From the NCBI GenBank assembly GCA_937928335.1, contig CALFWN010000271.1, positions 1 to 5,562 of the forward strand: a stretch of 5,562 nucleotides of DNA, written 5' to 3'. Position 1 is the stretch's first letter, and each line of letters begins with the position of its first letter. The notes under the pieces are model-generated. The model worked only from the letters and a program-made list of their open reading frames with translations, ran no database searches and was not told the origin of the DNA. The position numbers were made by a program, and so were the translations under genes. Shown one piece after another: positions 1 through 5,562 of the stretch. Source of the DNA: an uncultured Litoreibacter sp. (GTDB lineage Bacteria > Pseudomonadota > Alphaproteobacteria > Rhodobacterales > Rhodobacteraceae).

Positions 1-28
1 CTGCCAACAACGCCACATGTAAGTTTAT

Positions 29-50
29 GGGGGGGGGGCAGGGTGCCCCC
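29..50. repeat. G10 homopolymer running into a GC hairpin
   Basis: Ten consecutive G residues occupy 29-38. The end of the run forms the left arm of a 7-bp perfect stem (34-40 pairing with 44-50) with a 3-base GGG loop. No U-run follows on either strand, so it is not a typical intrinsic terminator. Homopolymers this long are prone to slippage in the cell and to miscounting in sequencing, so any reading frame drawn across it is uncertain. Confidence 0.6.
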
Positions 51-153
51 TGGAGGTCTGCCAATTGAGCAGGTCCTCGGAGAGTACTCACTTTCTTTGC
101 CTTCGCAGAGGCGTCGATTTTTTCGATTTCATCAGAGCCCCGGATAGCTTCTG

Positions 154-179
154 AGATCGGAGGCACGTGCCTCCGATCT
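154..179. repeat. 26-bp perfect palindrome
   Basis: The arms 154-166 and 167-179 are exact reverse complements (left arm AGATCGGAGGCAC) with no spacer, centred on CACGTG. As RNA it would form a strong hairpin with a tight loop. On the plus strand it is followed by a pyrimidine-rich, T-containing stretch (180-195) but not a continuous T-run, so a terminator role is possible but weak. A protein-binding site or a structural part of a mobile element is equally possible. It lies 52 bp beyond the stop codon of the truncated livH frame. Confidence 0.75.
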
Positions 180-189
180 ATTTCCTAAC

Positions 190-255
190 TTTTCCGAATA
201 CAAAACGCCAACCTTATCATACGAAACCCATCAGAATGATTTCAAATTCGGAAAA
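190..255. repeat. 10-bp inverted repeat near the livH break
   Basis: TTTTCCGAAT at 190-199 recurs as its exact reverse complement at 246-255, separated by 46 bases. The right copy lies 5 bases from the point where livH similarity ends (260/261). That position would fit a transposase-binding repeat at an element end, but the two copies face each other only 46 bp apart, so they are not the two outer ends of a normal IS. Confidence 0.55.
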
Positions 256-908
256 TTACACACCACCCGTTCCGGGTTGATGCCCGATAAAAGCGCCAGA
301 TCCTCATTGTCGGAAAACGCTCGCATGGATTTGCCGGTCCGCGTGCGGTTCAGGAACCAAAAAAGCAGCGCCACAACAACAACTGCCGTGATGACGGTGA
401 TGCCTTGGGTGGTCTTGATCGCAAGGCCTTCCTTCAGCCCGGTCATCTCCTTGAAATTCCGCGCCGAGATCAGGAACCGCTCACCATCCGCAAACCGTTG
501 ATCACCCGGCCCGATGATGAACCGCGTCAGCCCGTTCATGATGAACATCACGCCCAGCGACACCATCACAAAGACCACCGGCTTGACCCGCGTGCGCCGA
601 TAGAAACGGTAGACCACGCGGTCGGTGCCCAGCAGCACCAGCCCGGTCAGAATAATTCCGAAGGGCAGGGCCAGCAAAGCGGTCGGCAAAGGACCCGCGC
701 TGATGCCCACGGATTGAAAGCCCCAGGTGATCAGAATGACGAACATCGTGCCAAAGGCCATCGTGTCGCCATGCGCAAAGTTCGAGAACCGCAAAATGCC
801 ATAGATCAACGTGACACCCAACGCGCCCAGCGCCAGCTGCGCCCCGTAAGCGATGCCGGGGACCAGCACGAAATTGGTCAATGCCACGATGGCGTTCAGA
901 AAATCCAT
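231..908 (-). pseudogene. livH: Branched-chain amino acid ABC transporter permease LivH, 3'-truncated
   Basis: LivH is one of two inner-membrane permeases that form the translocation channel of the Liv/HAAT amino acid importer. The frame encodes 225 residues, of which about 1-216 look native. These include hydrophobic segments near 11-37, 51-68, 74-93, 110-132 and 168-186, and the stretches LRFSNFAHGD (39-48) and AFSDNEDLALLSGINPERVV (197-216), all typical of this family. Family members usually run about 290-345 residues, so the C-terminal third with several membrane helices is missing. After V216 the frame adds nine unrelated residues (CNFPNLKSF) from AT-rich DNA and stops. The start ATG overlaps the stop of the preceding gene by one base, with GGGGAG nine bases upstream, showing translational coupling in the liv operon. 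The product is probably non-functional. The remainder of livH and livM may lie beyond the left edge, on the far side of the inserted DNA. Confidence 0.85.
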
Positions 909-1270
909 CAGCCGCAGCTCCCCAGATAGTTGATCATCAAAGGCCCGTCGAAAATATGCGTCGAATACCGCGCATCCCCGCCGACCTGCCGCGTCAGCAC
1001 ATGAATGGCGGAGGCCGTATGACCAACCGACACACGTGCCACGTCCGACCCATCCGCGTCGGTCGGGATCGCGCTCAAGGGGGTCGTCTCGGCATCGGTG
1101 ATCATCTGGTTGCCGTCAATCTCCATGCTGAAAGCGGTCTCGGCGCAGCCGTCGCCCTCGAAACATTCCTGCTTGAAGATGCAGGTCCCCCCAAAGGCCG
1201 GGGCCGCGCAGATCACCAGCCCCGTCACTGCGTTGAAAACACGCCTGCGGGAGGTGTTCCAAACTCTCAT
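908..1270 (-). CDS. Small secreted cysteine-containing protein of unknown function in the liv operon
   Basis: This gene encodes 120 residues with no function that I can assign. The N-terminus has a basic segment (R8-R10), a hydrophobic stretch (about 11-26) and a plausible signal-peptidase site after APA (residue 25), so export to the periplasm is likely. The RRR before VF loosely resembles a twin-arginine motif. The mature part has four cysteines (30, 36, 42 and 119), three of them in the first 17 residues, which suggests disulfide bonds. The ATG at 1270 was chosen because it directly precedes the signal peptide and has GGGAGGG about eight bases upstream. A longer start at 1312 would overlap livF and bury the signal sequence. 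It lies four bases after livF and overlaps livH by one base, so it is co-transcribed and translationally coupled with the transporter. I recall similar small proteins in this position in other Rhodobacterales, but this was not checked. An accessory role in transport is inference only. Confidence 0.8.
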   Translation of the reverse strand: MRVWNTSRRRVFNAVTGLVICAAPAFGGTCIFKQECFEGDGCAETAFSMEIDGNQMITDAETTPLSAIPTDADGSDVARVSVGHTASAIHVLTRQVGGDARYSTHIFDGPLMINYLGSCG

Positions 1271-1274
1271 TGCG

Positions 1275-1988
1275 TCACCCTCCCAGGAAAGATTTGCGCA
1301 CTTCAGGGTCATTCAACAGCGCCGCCCCAGTGTCAGTAAATCGGTTGCGTCCCTGCACCAGAACATAGCCTTTATCAGCAATTTCAAGTGCTTGCCGGGC
1401 GTTTTGTTCCACCATCAGGATCGAGATGCCGGTGCGGGCCACTTCGATAATCCGGTCAAACAGCTCGTCCATGACAATCGGCGATACGCCCGCTGTCGGC
1501 TCATCAAGCATCAAGACCTTGGGCTGCGTCATCAATGCGCGCCCCACGGCCACCTGCTGACGCTGACCGCCCGACAATTCGCCCGCCGCCTGCGCGCGTT
1601 TCTCGCGCAGGATGGGGAACAGGTCAAACACCTGCTCGATGGTTTTCTGAATATCGTCGCGGCGCAGGAAGGCGCCCATCTCAAGGTTTTCCTCAACCGT
1701 CATCGAGGTGAAAATATTCGAGGTTTGCGGGACAAACGCCATGCCCTTGGCCACCCGAGCTTGCGGGGTCAAAGAGGTGATATCCTCGCCAAACAGCCGC
1801 ACCGCGCCCTGTCGCACATTCAACATCCCGAACACGGCTTTCATCGCCGTGGATTTGCCCGCGCCGTTCGGGCCCACAATCACTGCGATCTCGCCCTCGT
1901 CAACGGCGATGGTACACTCATGCAAAATATCCGGACCGGAGCCATAGCCGCCCGACATGGCATCGCCAATGAGAACTGGATCACTCAT
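1275..1988 (-). CDS. livF: Branched-chain amino acid ABC transporter ATP-binding protein LivF
   Basis: LivF is one of the two cytoplasmic ATPases that power the Liv/HAAT importer by ATP hydrolysis, pairing with LivG beneath the permeases. The 237-residue product has the full ABC set: Walker A GPNGAGKST (39-47), Q-loop Q88 in FVPQTSNIF, signature LSGGQ (138-142) and Walker B VLMLDEP (158-164) with catalytic E163. Glutamine replaces the usual H-loop histidine in MVEQN (192-196), as is normal in LivF proteins and one reason for calling it LivF rather than LivG. Length is typical for the family. The start overlaps the livG stop by four bases (ATGA), and only a weak purine-rich site precedes it, so translation probably relies on coupling to livG. 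The gene looks intact. Confidence 0.95.
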   Translation of the reverse strand: MSDPVLIGDAMSGGYGSGPDILHECTIAVDEGEIAVIVGPNGAGKSTAMKAVFGMLNVRQGAVRLFGEDITSLTPQARVAKGMAFVPQTSNIFTSMTVEENLEMGAFLRRDDIQKTIEQVFDLFPILREKRAQAAGELSGGQRQQVAVGRALMTQPKVLMLDEPTAGVSPIVMDELFDRIIEVARTGISILMVEQNARQALEIADKGYVLVQGRNRFTDTGAALLNDPEVRKSFLGG

Positions 1989-2767
1989 GCCTGCGCCTTT
2001 GCTTTGTTCTTCAGCCCGGTGCCCAGATAGGCCTCGATCACGTGTTCATTTGCTTTGATCTCGTCCAATGTGCCCTCGGCCAGCACACGACCTTCCGCCA
2101 TGCAAATCACCGGGTCGCAAAGGCGGCCAATGAAATCCATATCATGCTCGATCACGCAAAACGTGTAGTTGCGCTCCTGATTGAGCCGGATAATCGCGTC
2201 GCCAATGGTGTTCAAAAGCGTCCGGTTCACGCCCGCGCCCACCTCGTCGAGAAACACGATCTTGGCGTCCACCATCATGGTGCGCCCCAGCTCCAGCAGC
2301 TTCTTCTGCCCACCAGACAGGTTGCCCGCGCGCTCATGGGTCAGATGGTCAATGGTCAGGAACTCCAGCACCTCGTCGGCCTTCGCCGCAAGCGCGCGTT
2401 CTTCCTCCGCGATGCGTTTGCGCCCGAACCAGGTGTTCCAAAGCCGCTCTCCGCTTTGGCCGCCCGGCACCATCATCAGGTTCTCGCGCACCGTCATCGA
2501 GGTAAATTCATGCGCAATCTGGAATGTCCGCAAAAGACCTTTGGAAAACAATGTGTGGGGCGGCAGCCCGGTGATGTCCTCGCCATCCATCGTCACACGG
2601 CCCGAGGTCGGTTTAAGAACGCCCGCAACTGCATTGAAAAGAGTGGTTTTTCCGGCGCCGTTTGGTCCGATCAACCCGGTGATTGACCCGGTTTCGATTT
2701 TCAGCGTCGCACCATCCACGGCATGAAAGCCGCCGAAATGCTTGTGCAGATCATGCACTTCGATCAT
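1985..2767 (-). CDS. livG: Branched-chain amino acid ABC transporter ATP-binding protein LivG
   Basis: LivG is the second ATPase subunit of the Liv/HAAT importer, acting on the cytoplasmic face with LivF. The 260-residue product shows Walker A GPNGAGKTT (34-42), Q-loop Q83, signature LSGGQ (150-154), Walker B with D174 and E175, and H-loop H208 in VIEHDMDF. The insert between Q-loop and signature (about 94-135) is long, as is usual for LivG. The residue after the Walker B glutamate is valine (DEVGAGVN) rather than the common proline; both catalytic acids are kept, so activity should not be lost. The start at 2767 has AAGGGG about ten bases upstream and follows the binding-protein gene by 71 bp containing a terminator hairpin. 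It overlaps livF by four bases. The gene looks intact. Confidence 0.95.
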   Translation of the reverse strand: MIEVHDLHKHFGGFHAVDGATLKIETGSITGLIGPNGAGKTTLFNAVAGVLKPTSGRVTMDGEDITGLPPHTLFSKGLLRTFQIAHEFTSMTVRENLMMVPGGQSGERLWNTWFGRKRIAEEERALAAKADEVLEFLTIDHLTHERAGNLSGGQKKLLELGRTMMVDAKIVFLDEVGAGVNRTLLNTIGDAIIRLNQERNYTFCVIEHDMDFIGRLCDPVICMAEGRVLAEGTLDEIKANEHVIEAYLGTGLKNKAKAQA

Positions 2768-2784
2768 GTCGGATTGCCCCTTTG

Positions 2785-2813
2785 AAAAAGCAGCCCGGAT
2801 CGCTCCGGGCTGC
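2785..2813 (-). terminator. Intercistronic rho-independent terminator between livK and livG
   Basis: On the minus strand a 10-bp perfect GC-rich stem (2804-2813 pairing with 2790-2799, arm GCAGCCCGGA) with a 4-base loop is followed directly by five U residues (2789-2785). It lies 25 bp after the binding-protein stop and 18 bp before the livG start. Because no new strong promoter is evident in the remaining gap, it probably acts as a partial terminator. That would leave more transcript for the binding protein than for the ATPases and permeases, a common arrangement in binding-protein-dependent ABC operons. Confidence 0.85.
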
Positions 2814-2838
2814 CTGTCTTGCGAACGGAAGGAGAGAC

Positions 2839-4041
2839 CTACTTGCGGCCTGCTGTCACCTCAGCGCCGCCTTCATAGCCCACCACACGGTAGTTGCCGG
2901 CAGCTTCGCCCGGCCCGATCAGCTCAACGTCAGTCGCACCGACATAGTCGATATCGCCGCCGTCTTTCAGGATTTGCAAACCCTTGGCCAACTCACCCGC
3001 CGAGATTTTCTCGCCCGGCGCGTTTGCCACTTCCATGACCTTCGCTTTGTAATCTGCGGGCTCACTGGAACCAGCGGCCTGCATTGCAAGCATGATCAGC
3101 GCAGCCGCGTCATATGTTTCAGGGGCAAACGGGGATGTTGGCTCGGCAACAGCGTCTTTTGCCAGATCGGTGAACAGTGCCGACAATTCGTCCGAGGGCG
3201 AAGGATGCTGGCCCGAAGAGCCATCGATCTCGGAGCCGAAATTCTCAACCAGCTTGGTCGAAATCATGCCGTCGGGGAAGTGGAACGTGTCAAACGCGCC
3301 AGTGTCGAGCGCCGCGCGGACAATGCCCGAGCCACCCTGATCGACATAGCCTGCAACGACCAGACGCTCGCCACCCGCAGAGGCCAAAGCACCAACCTCA
3401 GCAGAATAATCGGCCTTGCCGTCTTCATGGGCCGCGTTGATGGTCACGGTGCCGCCAGCCTCTTTGTAGGCAGCTTCGAACGCGTCAGCCAGACCTTTGC
3501 CATAATCGTTATTGGTATAGGTCAGCGCGACCTCATTGATACCGGCCTCGATCAGAACTTCCGTCATCACCACGCCCTGACGCGCGTCAGAGGGGGCTGT
3601 GCGGAAGAAAAGACCTTCATCTTCGTTATTGTTGTGGCTGAGCCCCGGCGAGGTCGCCGATGGCGAAACCATCACCGTGCCGTTGGCCAGAGCCACGTTG
3701 TTCAGGATCGCGGCAGTCACGCCGGAGCAGCCGGAACCAACAATGCCTTTGACGCCGTCCGAGGTGATCTGGCGTTCTGCCACAGCGGTCGCGGCGGCTG
3801 CATCAATACAGGTCGAGTCGCCGCGGATGCCGGTCACTTTCGCGCCGTCCAGCAGCAGGCCGCTCTCGGTCACTTCCTTCATGGCCAGCTCGGCCGCATT
3901 ACCCATATGCACGGCCAGCGATTCAATCGGGCCCGTGAAGCCCAGGATAATGCCCAGTTTGACTTCTGTTGCATGGCCGTCGGCAAATGCGCCGCCCGCC
4001 ATCATGGCTGTTGCTGTTGTTGCAAGCAGTAATTTTTTCAT
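2839..4041 (-). CDS. livK: Periplasmic branched-chain amino acid-type ABC transporter substrate-binding protein
   Basis: This protein captures the substrate in the periplasm and delivers it to the LivHM permease. It has 400 residues, of type I periplasmic-binding fold (LivJ/LivK, Peripla_BP_6 family). The start at 4041 gives a clear Sec signal peptide (MKKLLLATTA onward, cleavage expected after AFA at residue 20) and has GGGAG about eight bases upstream. An upstream in-frame start at 4101 would add 20 residues ahead of the signal and was rejected. Mature residues begin with VKLGIILGFTGP (27-38), the usual first strand. C78 and C105 can form the disulfide seen in this family, and GSGCSGVTAA (102-111) and SPSATSPGLS (126-135) correspond to the ligand-binding loops. 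The length is somewhat above the 350-370 of E. coli LivJ/LivK. It is the first gene of the operon. The exact ligand (leucine, isoleucine, valine or another compound) cannot be told from sequence, since this family also binds amides, urea and aromatic acids. Confidence 0.9.
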   Translation of the reverse strand: MKKLLLATTATAMMAGGAFADGHATEVKLGIILGFTGPIESLAVHMGNAAELAMKEVTESGLLLDGAKVTGIRGDSTCIDAAAATAVAERQITSDGVKGIVGSGCSGVTAAILNNVALANGTVMVSPSATSPGLSHNNNEDEGLFFRTAPSDARQGVVMTEVLIEAGINEVALTYTNNDYGKGLADAFEAAYKEAGGTVTINAAHEDGKADYSAEVGALASAGGERLVVAGYVDQGGSGIVRAALDTGAFDTFHFPDGMISTKLVENFGSEIDGSSGQHPSPSDELSALFTDLAKDAVAEPTSPFAPETYDAAALIMLAMQAAGSSEPADYKAKVMEVANAPGEKISAGELAKGLQILKDGGDIDYVGATDVELIGPGEAAGNYRVVGYEGGAEVTAGRK

Positions 4042-4242
4042 CAGTTTTCTCCCAGTTAGACCAGTTATCCGGCCCTTTTGATGCGCGGACACTAAACGCA
4101 AGTTTCTCTGTTGAAAAGCATGAACCTAAAGGCAAGCGCTACGGCCTCACCGACATGTCAGGCTCCGGGGATTGCGCGAAGGGGCAGGGGCACTATCTTG
4201 CGTGAATAGTCTCAGCCCGATCCAGTCCGAGGAGCCCAAACG
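4042..4242. promoter_or_regulatory. Divergent intergenic region between livK and the sugar dehydrogenase
   Basis: These 201 bp must hold the promoters for the minus-strand liv operon and the plus-strand dehydrogenase gene. For the plus strand, TTGCGC (4172-4177) and TATCTT (4194-4199) with a 16-bp spacer form a weak sigma-70-like candidate about 43 bp before the start codon. A good ribosome site GAGGAG (4229-4234) follows, eight bases from the ATG. For the minus strand, I see a GGGAG ribosome site close to livK and AT-richer sequence around 4080-4130, but no convincing -35/-10 pair. No clear operator palindrome was found. Confidence 0.4.
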
Positions 4243-5334
4243 ATGATACGCCCGATCCTAGCCTCCATGCTTTGCCTTGCCCTCGCCTCCGGTGCGACCG
4301 CCATGACCACGATGCAGGGCAAATTGACCGTCACTCAGGTCGCAGACGGGTTCGAGGAACCCTGGGCCATCGGACATCTGCCAGATGGCGGCGTGCTGAT
4401 CACCGAGCGGGGTGGGCAGGTCATCCATCTGCGCGCAGATGGCAGCCGTGTGACCGTGAAAGATGGCCCCAGGGCGGCAGAGGCCGGGCAGGGCGGCCTG
4501 CTCGATGTGATGATCCCACGCGATTTCGCGCAATCGCGCGAGGTGTTCTTCAGCTATGTCTCCACCCAGAACGGATCAACGGGCACCGCACTTGGGTCAG
4601 GGCGGCTCAGCGAAGACGGCACCCGGTTCGAAGGGTTCCAGAAACTCTGGCAGATGGCCCCGCATAAGCAAACTGATCGCCATTTTGGCTCTCGGGTGGT
4701 CGAGGCACGGGACGGCACTGTTTTCCTCACCATCGGTGATCGCGGGGATCGCCCCTCGGCGCAGGATCTGAGCAATCACAATGGCGCGGTGATCCGCCTG
4801 ACACGCTCCGGCGCCGTTCCTGCCGACAACCCCTTCATCGGCACACAAGGCGTTGCGCCCGAGATCTACTCCTATGGCCATCGCAACCCGCAAGGTGCGA
4901 GCCTTGACGAGGACGGGGTGCTTTGGGTGGCCGAACATGGCGCGCGCGGCGGTGATGAGGTCAACAAGATCACTCCGGGTGCAAATTACGGCTGGCCGGT
5001 GATCAGCTATGGCACGCATTACTCCGGCGAGAAGATCGGGGTCGGCACCTCCAAACCGGGGATGGAGCAGCCGCTGCATTACTGGGACCCCTCCATCGCG
5101 CCCTCTGGCATGATGATCTATTCCGGCAAGCTCTGGCCGCAATGGAAAGGTGATATCTTTGTGGGCTCGCTGCGCGACGATTATATCTCAAGGCTGGAAG
5201 GCCCCAACGTGTTCGAGCGCGAAAAGCTGCAAAGCAGTGAGACAGGTCGCGTACGCGATGTGGTCGAGGGCCCCGAAGGTGCCATCTGGTTTCTCTCCGT
5301 CGACAGCGGCGCCCTTTATAAAATCACGCCCTAG
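4243..5334 (+). CDS. PQQ-dependent aldose sugar dehydrogenase (Asd/YliI type), secreted
   Basis: Members of this family are six-bladed beta-propeller quinoproteins that oxidise aldose sugars at C1 in the periplasm, using pyrroloquinoline quinone and calcium. The 363-residue product has a signal peptide (about 1-20, ATA before the cut). Family motifs are in order: FEEPWAIGHLPDG (37-49), LITERGGQV (52-60), RHFGSR (146-151) with H147 matching the general-base histidine of soluble glucose dehydrogenase, TIGDRGD (163-169), YSYGHRNPQG (209-218) with R214 as the PQQ-contacting arginine, EHGARGGDEVN (231-241), GANYGWPVISYG (247-258) and PSIAPSGM (283-290). Length is typical and the gene looks intact. 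It is a single gene, divergent from liv and convergent with dctM. I see no PQQ-synthesis genes here. The physiological sugar is unknown. Confidence 0.92.
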   Translation: MIRPILASMLCLALASGATAMTTMQGKLTVTQVADGFEEPWAIGHLPDGGVLITERGGQVIHLRADGSRVTVKDGPRAAEAGQGGLLDVMIPRDFAQSREVFFSYVSTQNGSTGTALGSGRLSEDGTRFEGFQKLWQMAPHKQTDRHFGSRVVEARDGTVFLTIGDRGDRPSAQDLSNHNGAVIRLTRSGAVPADNPFIGTQGVAPEIYSYGHRNPQGASLDEDGVLWVAEHGARGGDEVNKITPGANYGWPVISYGTHYSGEKIGVGTSKPGMEQPLHYWDPSIAPSGMMIYSGKLWPQWKGDIFVGSLRDDYISRLEGPNVFEREKLQSSETGRVRDVVEGPEGAIWFLSVDSGALYKITP

Positions 5335-5385
5335 CCTGCGCCGGAAACGGGCATGCGCCGTCCCTCAGCGCGTGCCCCCTTGTCT

Positions 5386-5412
5386 CCATTTGGTTCAAAA
5401 ATACTCAAATGG
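5386..5412. repeat. Short inverted repeat between convergent genes
   Basis: CCATTTG (5386-5392) and CAAATGG (5406-5412) are exact reverse complements around a 13-base AT-rich loop containing five A residues. It sits 11 bp beyond the dctM stop and 51 bp beyond the dehydrogenase stop. The minus-strand core GAGTATTTTTG resembles a short motif I recall seeing often after genes in Rhodobacteraceae genomes. A bidirectional 3'-end or processing signal is possible, but the 7-bp stem is too weak for a confident terminator call. The rest of the 89-bp gap (5335-5423) shows only loosely repeated GC-rich words such as TGCGCCG. Confidence 0.45.
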
Positions 5413-5423
5413 TGCGGCATGGA

Positions 5424-5562
5424 TCACACGAGCGACGGCAGCCATAACACGATGCCCGGAAACGCCACGAGCAGCGCAATCGTGATCCCGTCAGCAATGA
5501 AAAACGGCGTCACACCCTTGAAGACGTCCTGCACGCTCAGGTCATCGCGCACGCCCGCGACA
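5424..5562 (-). CDS. dctM: TRAP transporter large permease (DctM family), C-terminal 45 residues only
   Basis: The minus-strand frame entering from the right edge ends at a TGA at 5426-5424. The visible 45 residues include SVQDVFKGVTPFFIAD, then a hydrophobic helix (about ITIALLVAFPGIVLWLPSLV) ending at the C-terminus. The PFFIAD stretch, final helix and LWLP ending are typical of DctM/SiaM-type large membrane subunits of TRAP transporters, which use an ion gradient to import organic acids caught by a periplasmic binding protein. The gene continues beyond the window, so intactness and substrate cannot be judged. It converges on the sugar dehydrogenase gene. Confidence 0.82.
   Translation of the reverse strand, partial: VAGVRDDLSVQDVFKGVTPFFIADGITIALLVAFPGIVLWLPSLV

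Larger units (their letters stand above)
1..260. mobile_element. Presumed foreign DNA (one end of an insertion or rearrangement) interrupting livH
   Basis: This stretch replaces the expected continuation of livH. Reading on the minus strand, family resemblance stops after the two valine codons at 261-266, and the DNA then continues TGTAATTTTCCGAATTTG. The 80 bases at 181-260 contain 27 G or C (about 34%), well below the neighbouring genes. The region also holds a G10 run, a 26-bp perfect palindrome and a 10-bp inverted repeat, listed separately. Two short frames stay open to the left edge: plus strand 1-147, and minus strand from a GTG at 166. Neither gave a recognisable transposase or other family. 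An insertion sequence end is the likeliest explanation, since the sequence at the break starts with TG, as in several IS families. A deletion or inversion junction or an assembly join would look the same from one side. No target duplication can be seen because only one boundary lies in the window. Confidence 0.4.

Noticed and set aside
1..147. Plus-strand frame open from the left edge to a TAG at 145-147 (48 codons)
   Set aside because: It could be the end of a gene in the inserted DNA, but it crosses the G10 tract, matches no family I recognise, and is too short to support a call.
1..166. Minus-strand frame from a GTG at 166 running off the left edge
   Set aside because: GGAGG lies only three bases before the GTG, as part of the palindrome. 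The visible peptide (starting PPISEAIRGSDEIEKID) matches no family I know, and it overlaps the competing plus-strand frame.
255..265. Group II intron 5' end, because GTGTG occurs at the livH break on the minus strand
   Set aside because: The GTG comes from native valine codons, and the AT-rich sequence that follows does not look like a group II domain I. No conserved domain V could be seen.
908..1312. Longer 134-codon version of the small secreted protein
   Set aside because: The extra 14 residues overlap livF by 38 bases and would put a charged stretch ahead of the signal peptide. The ATG at 1270 has a good ribosome site.
1098..2030. Plus-strand open frame (310 codons) opposite livF and the small secreted protein
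   Set aside because: Antisense shadow: no recognisable domain, low-complexity basic composition, and it runs across two well-supported minus-strand genes.
2683..4032. Long plus-strand open frame (449 codons) opposite the binding-protein gene
   Set aside because: It is an antisense shadow of livK caused by GC-rich codon use. Its translation is rich in His, Arg, Gln and Cys with no family resemblance, while the minus strand gives a full-length known family.
4060..4140. Sigma-70 promoter for livK, such as TTGCCT or TTTAGT boxes on the minus strand
   Set aside because: No pair of boxes with correct spacing matched well enough to single one out.
1..5562. CRISPR arrays, tRNA or rRNA genes, riboswitches, toxin-antitoxin or defence genes
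   Set aside because: No regularly spaced repeats, RNA gene signatures or related protein motifs were seen on either strand.

Overview
The window most likely comes from an alphaproteobacterium of the Rhodobacterales (Roseobacter group). This is inferred from the GC-rich coding sequence, the protein sequences of the transporter genes, and the gene order: binding protein, two ATPases, a small secreted protein, then a permease.

Layout. Positions 908-4041 on the minus strand carry four closely packed genes of a branched-chain amino acid (Liv/HAAT) ABC transporter operon. In transcription order they are a periplasmic binding protein (livK-type, 4041-2839), ATPase livG (2767-1985), ATPase livF (1988-1275) and a small secreted cysteine-containing protein of unknown function (1270-908). 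The membrane permease livH follows (908-231), but only its first about 216 codons look native. Its reading frame then runs into an AT-rich stretch and stops. The rest of livH, and the livM permease that normally follows, are not in the window. A rho-independent terminator hairpin with a U-run lies between the binding-protein gene and livG and probably sets the usual excess of binding protein over membrane complex.

Positions 1-260 do not look like liv DNA. The stretch next to the break is about 34% GC (80 bases counted) and the region carries a G10 tract, a 26-bp perfect palindrome and a 10-bp inverted repeat. The simplest reading is that one end of an insertion or rearrangement interrupts livH. 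I could not recognise a transposase or a named IS family in the short piece visible.

On the other side of a 201-bp divergent intergenic region, a plus-strand gene (4243-5334) encodes a secreted PQQ-dependent aldose sugar dehydrogenase (Asd/YliI type). It converges on the last 45 codons of a minus-strand TRAP transporter large permease (DctM family), with a short inverted repeat in the 89-bp gap.

Functionally, the Liv proteins should form one periplasmic-capture, membrane-permease, cytoplasmic-ATPase uptake system for branched-chain or related amino acids, but the broken permease suggests this copy is non-functional as it stands. The sugar dehydrogenase and TRAP permease are separate units. 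I see no convincing new multi-gene system. The items most worth a second look are the livH break with its flanking DNA and the uncharacterised small secreted protein inside the operon.
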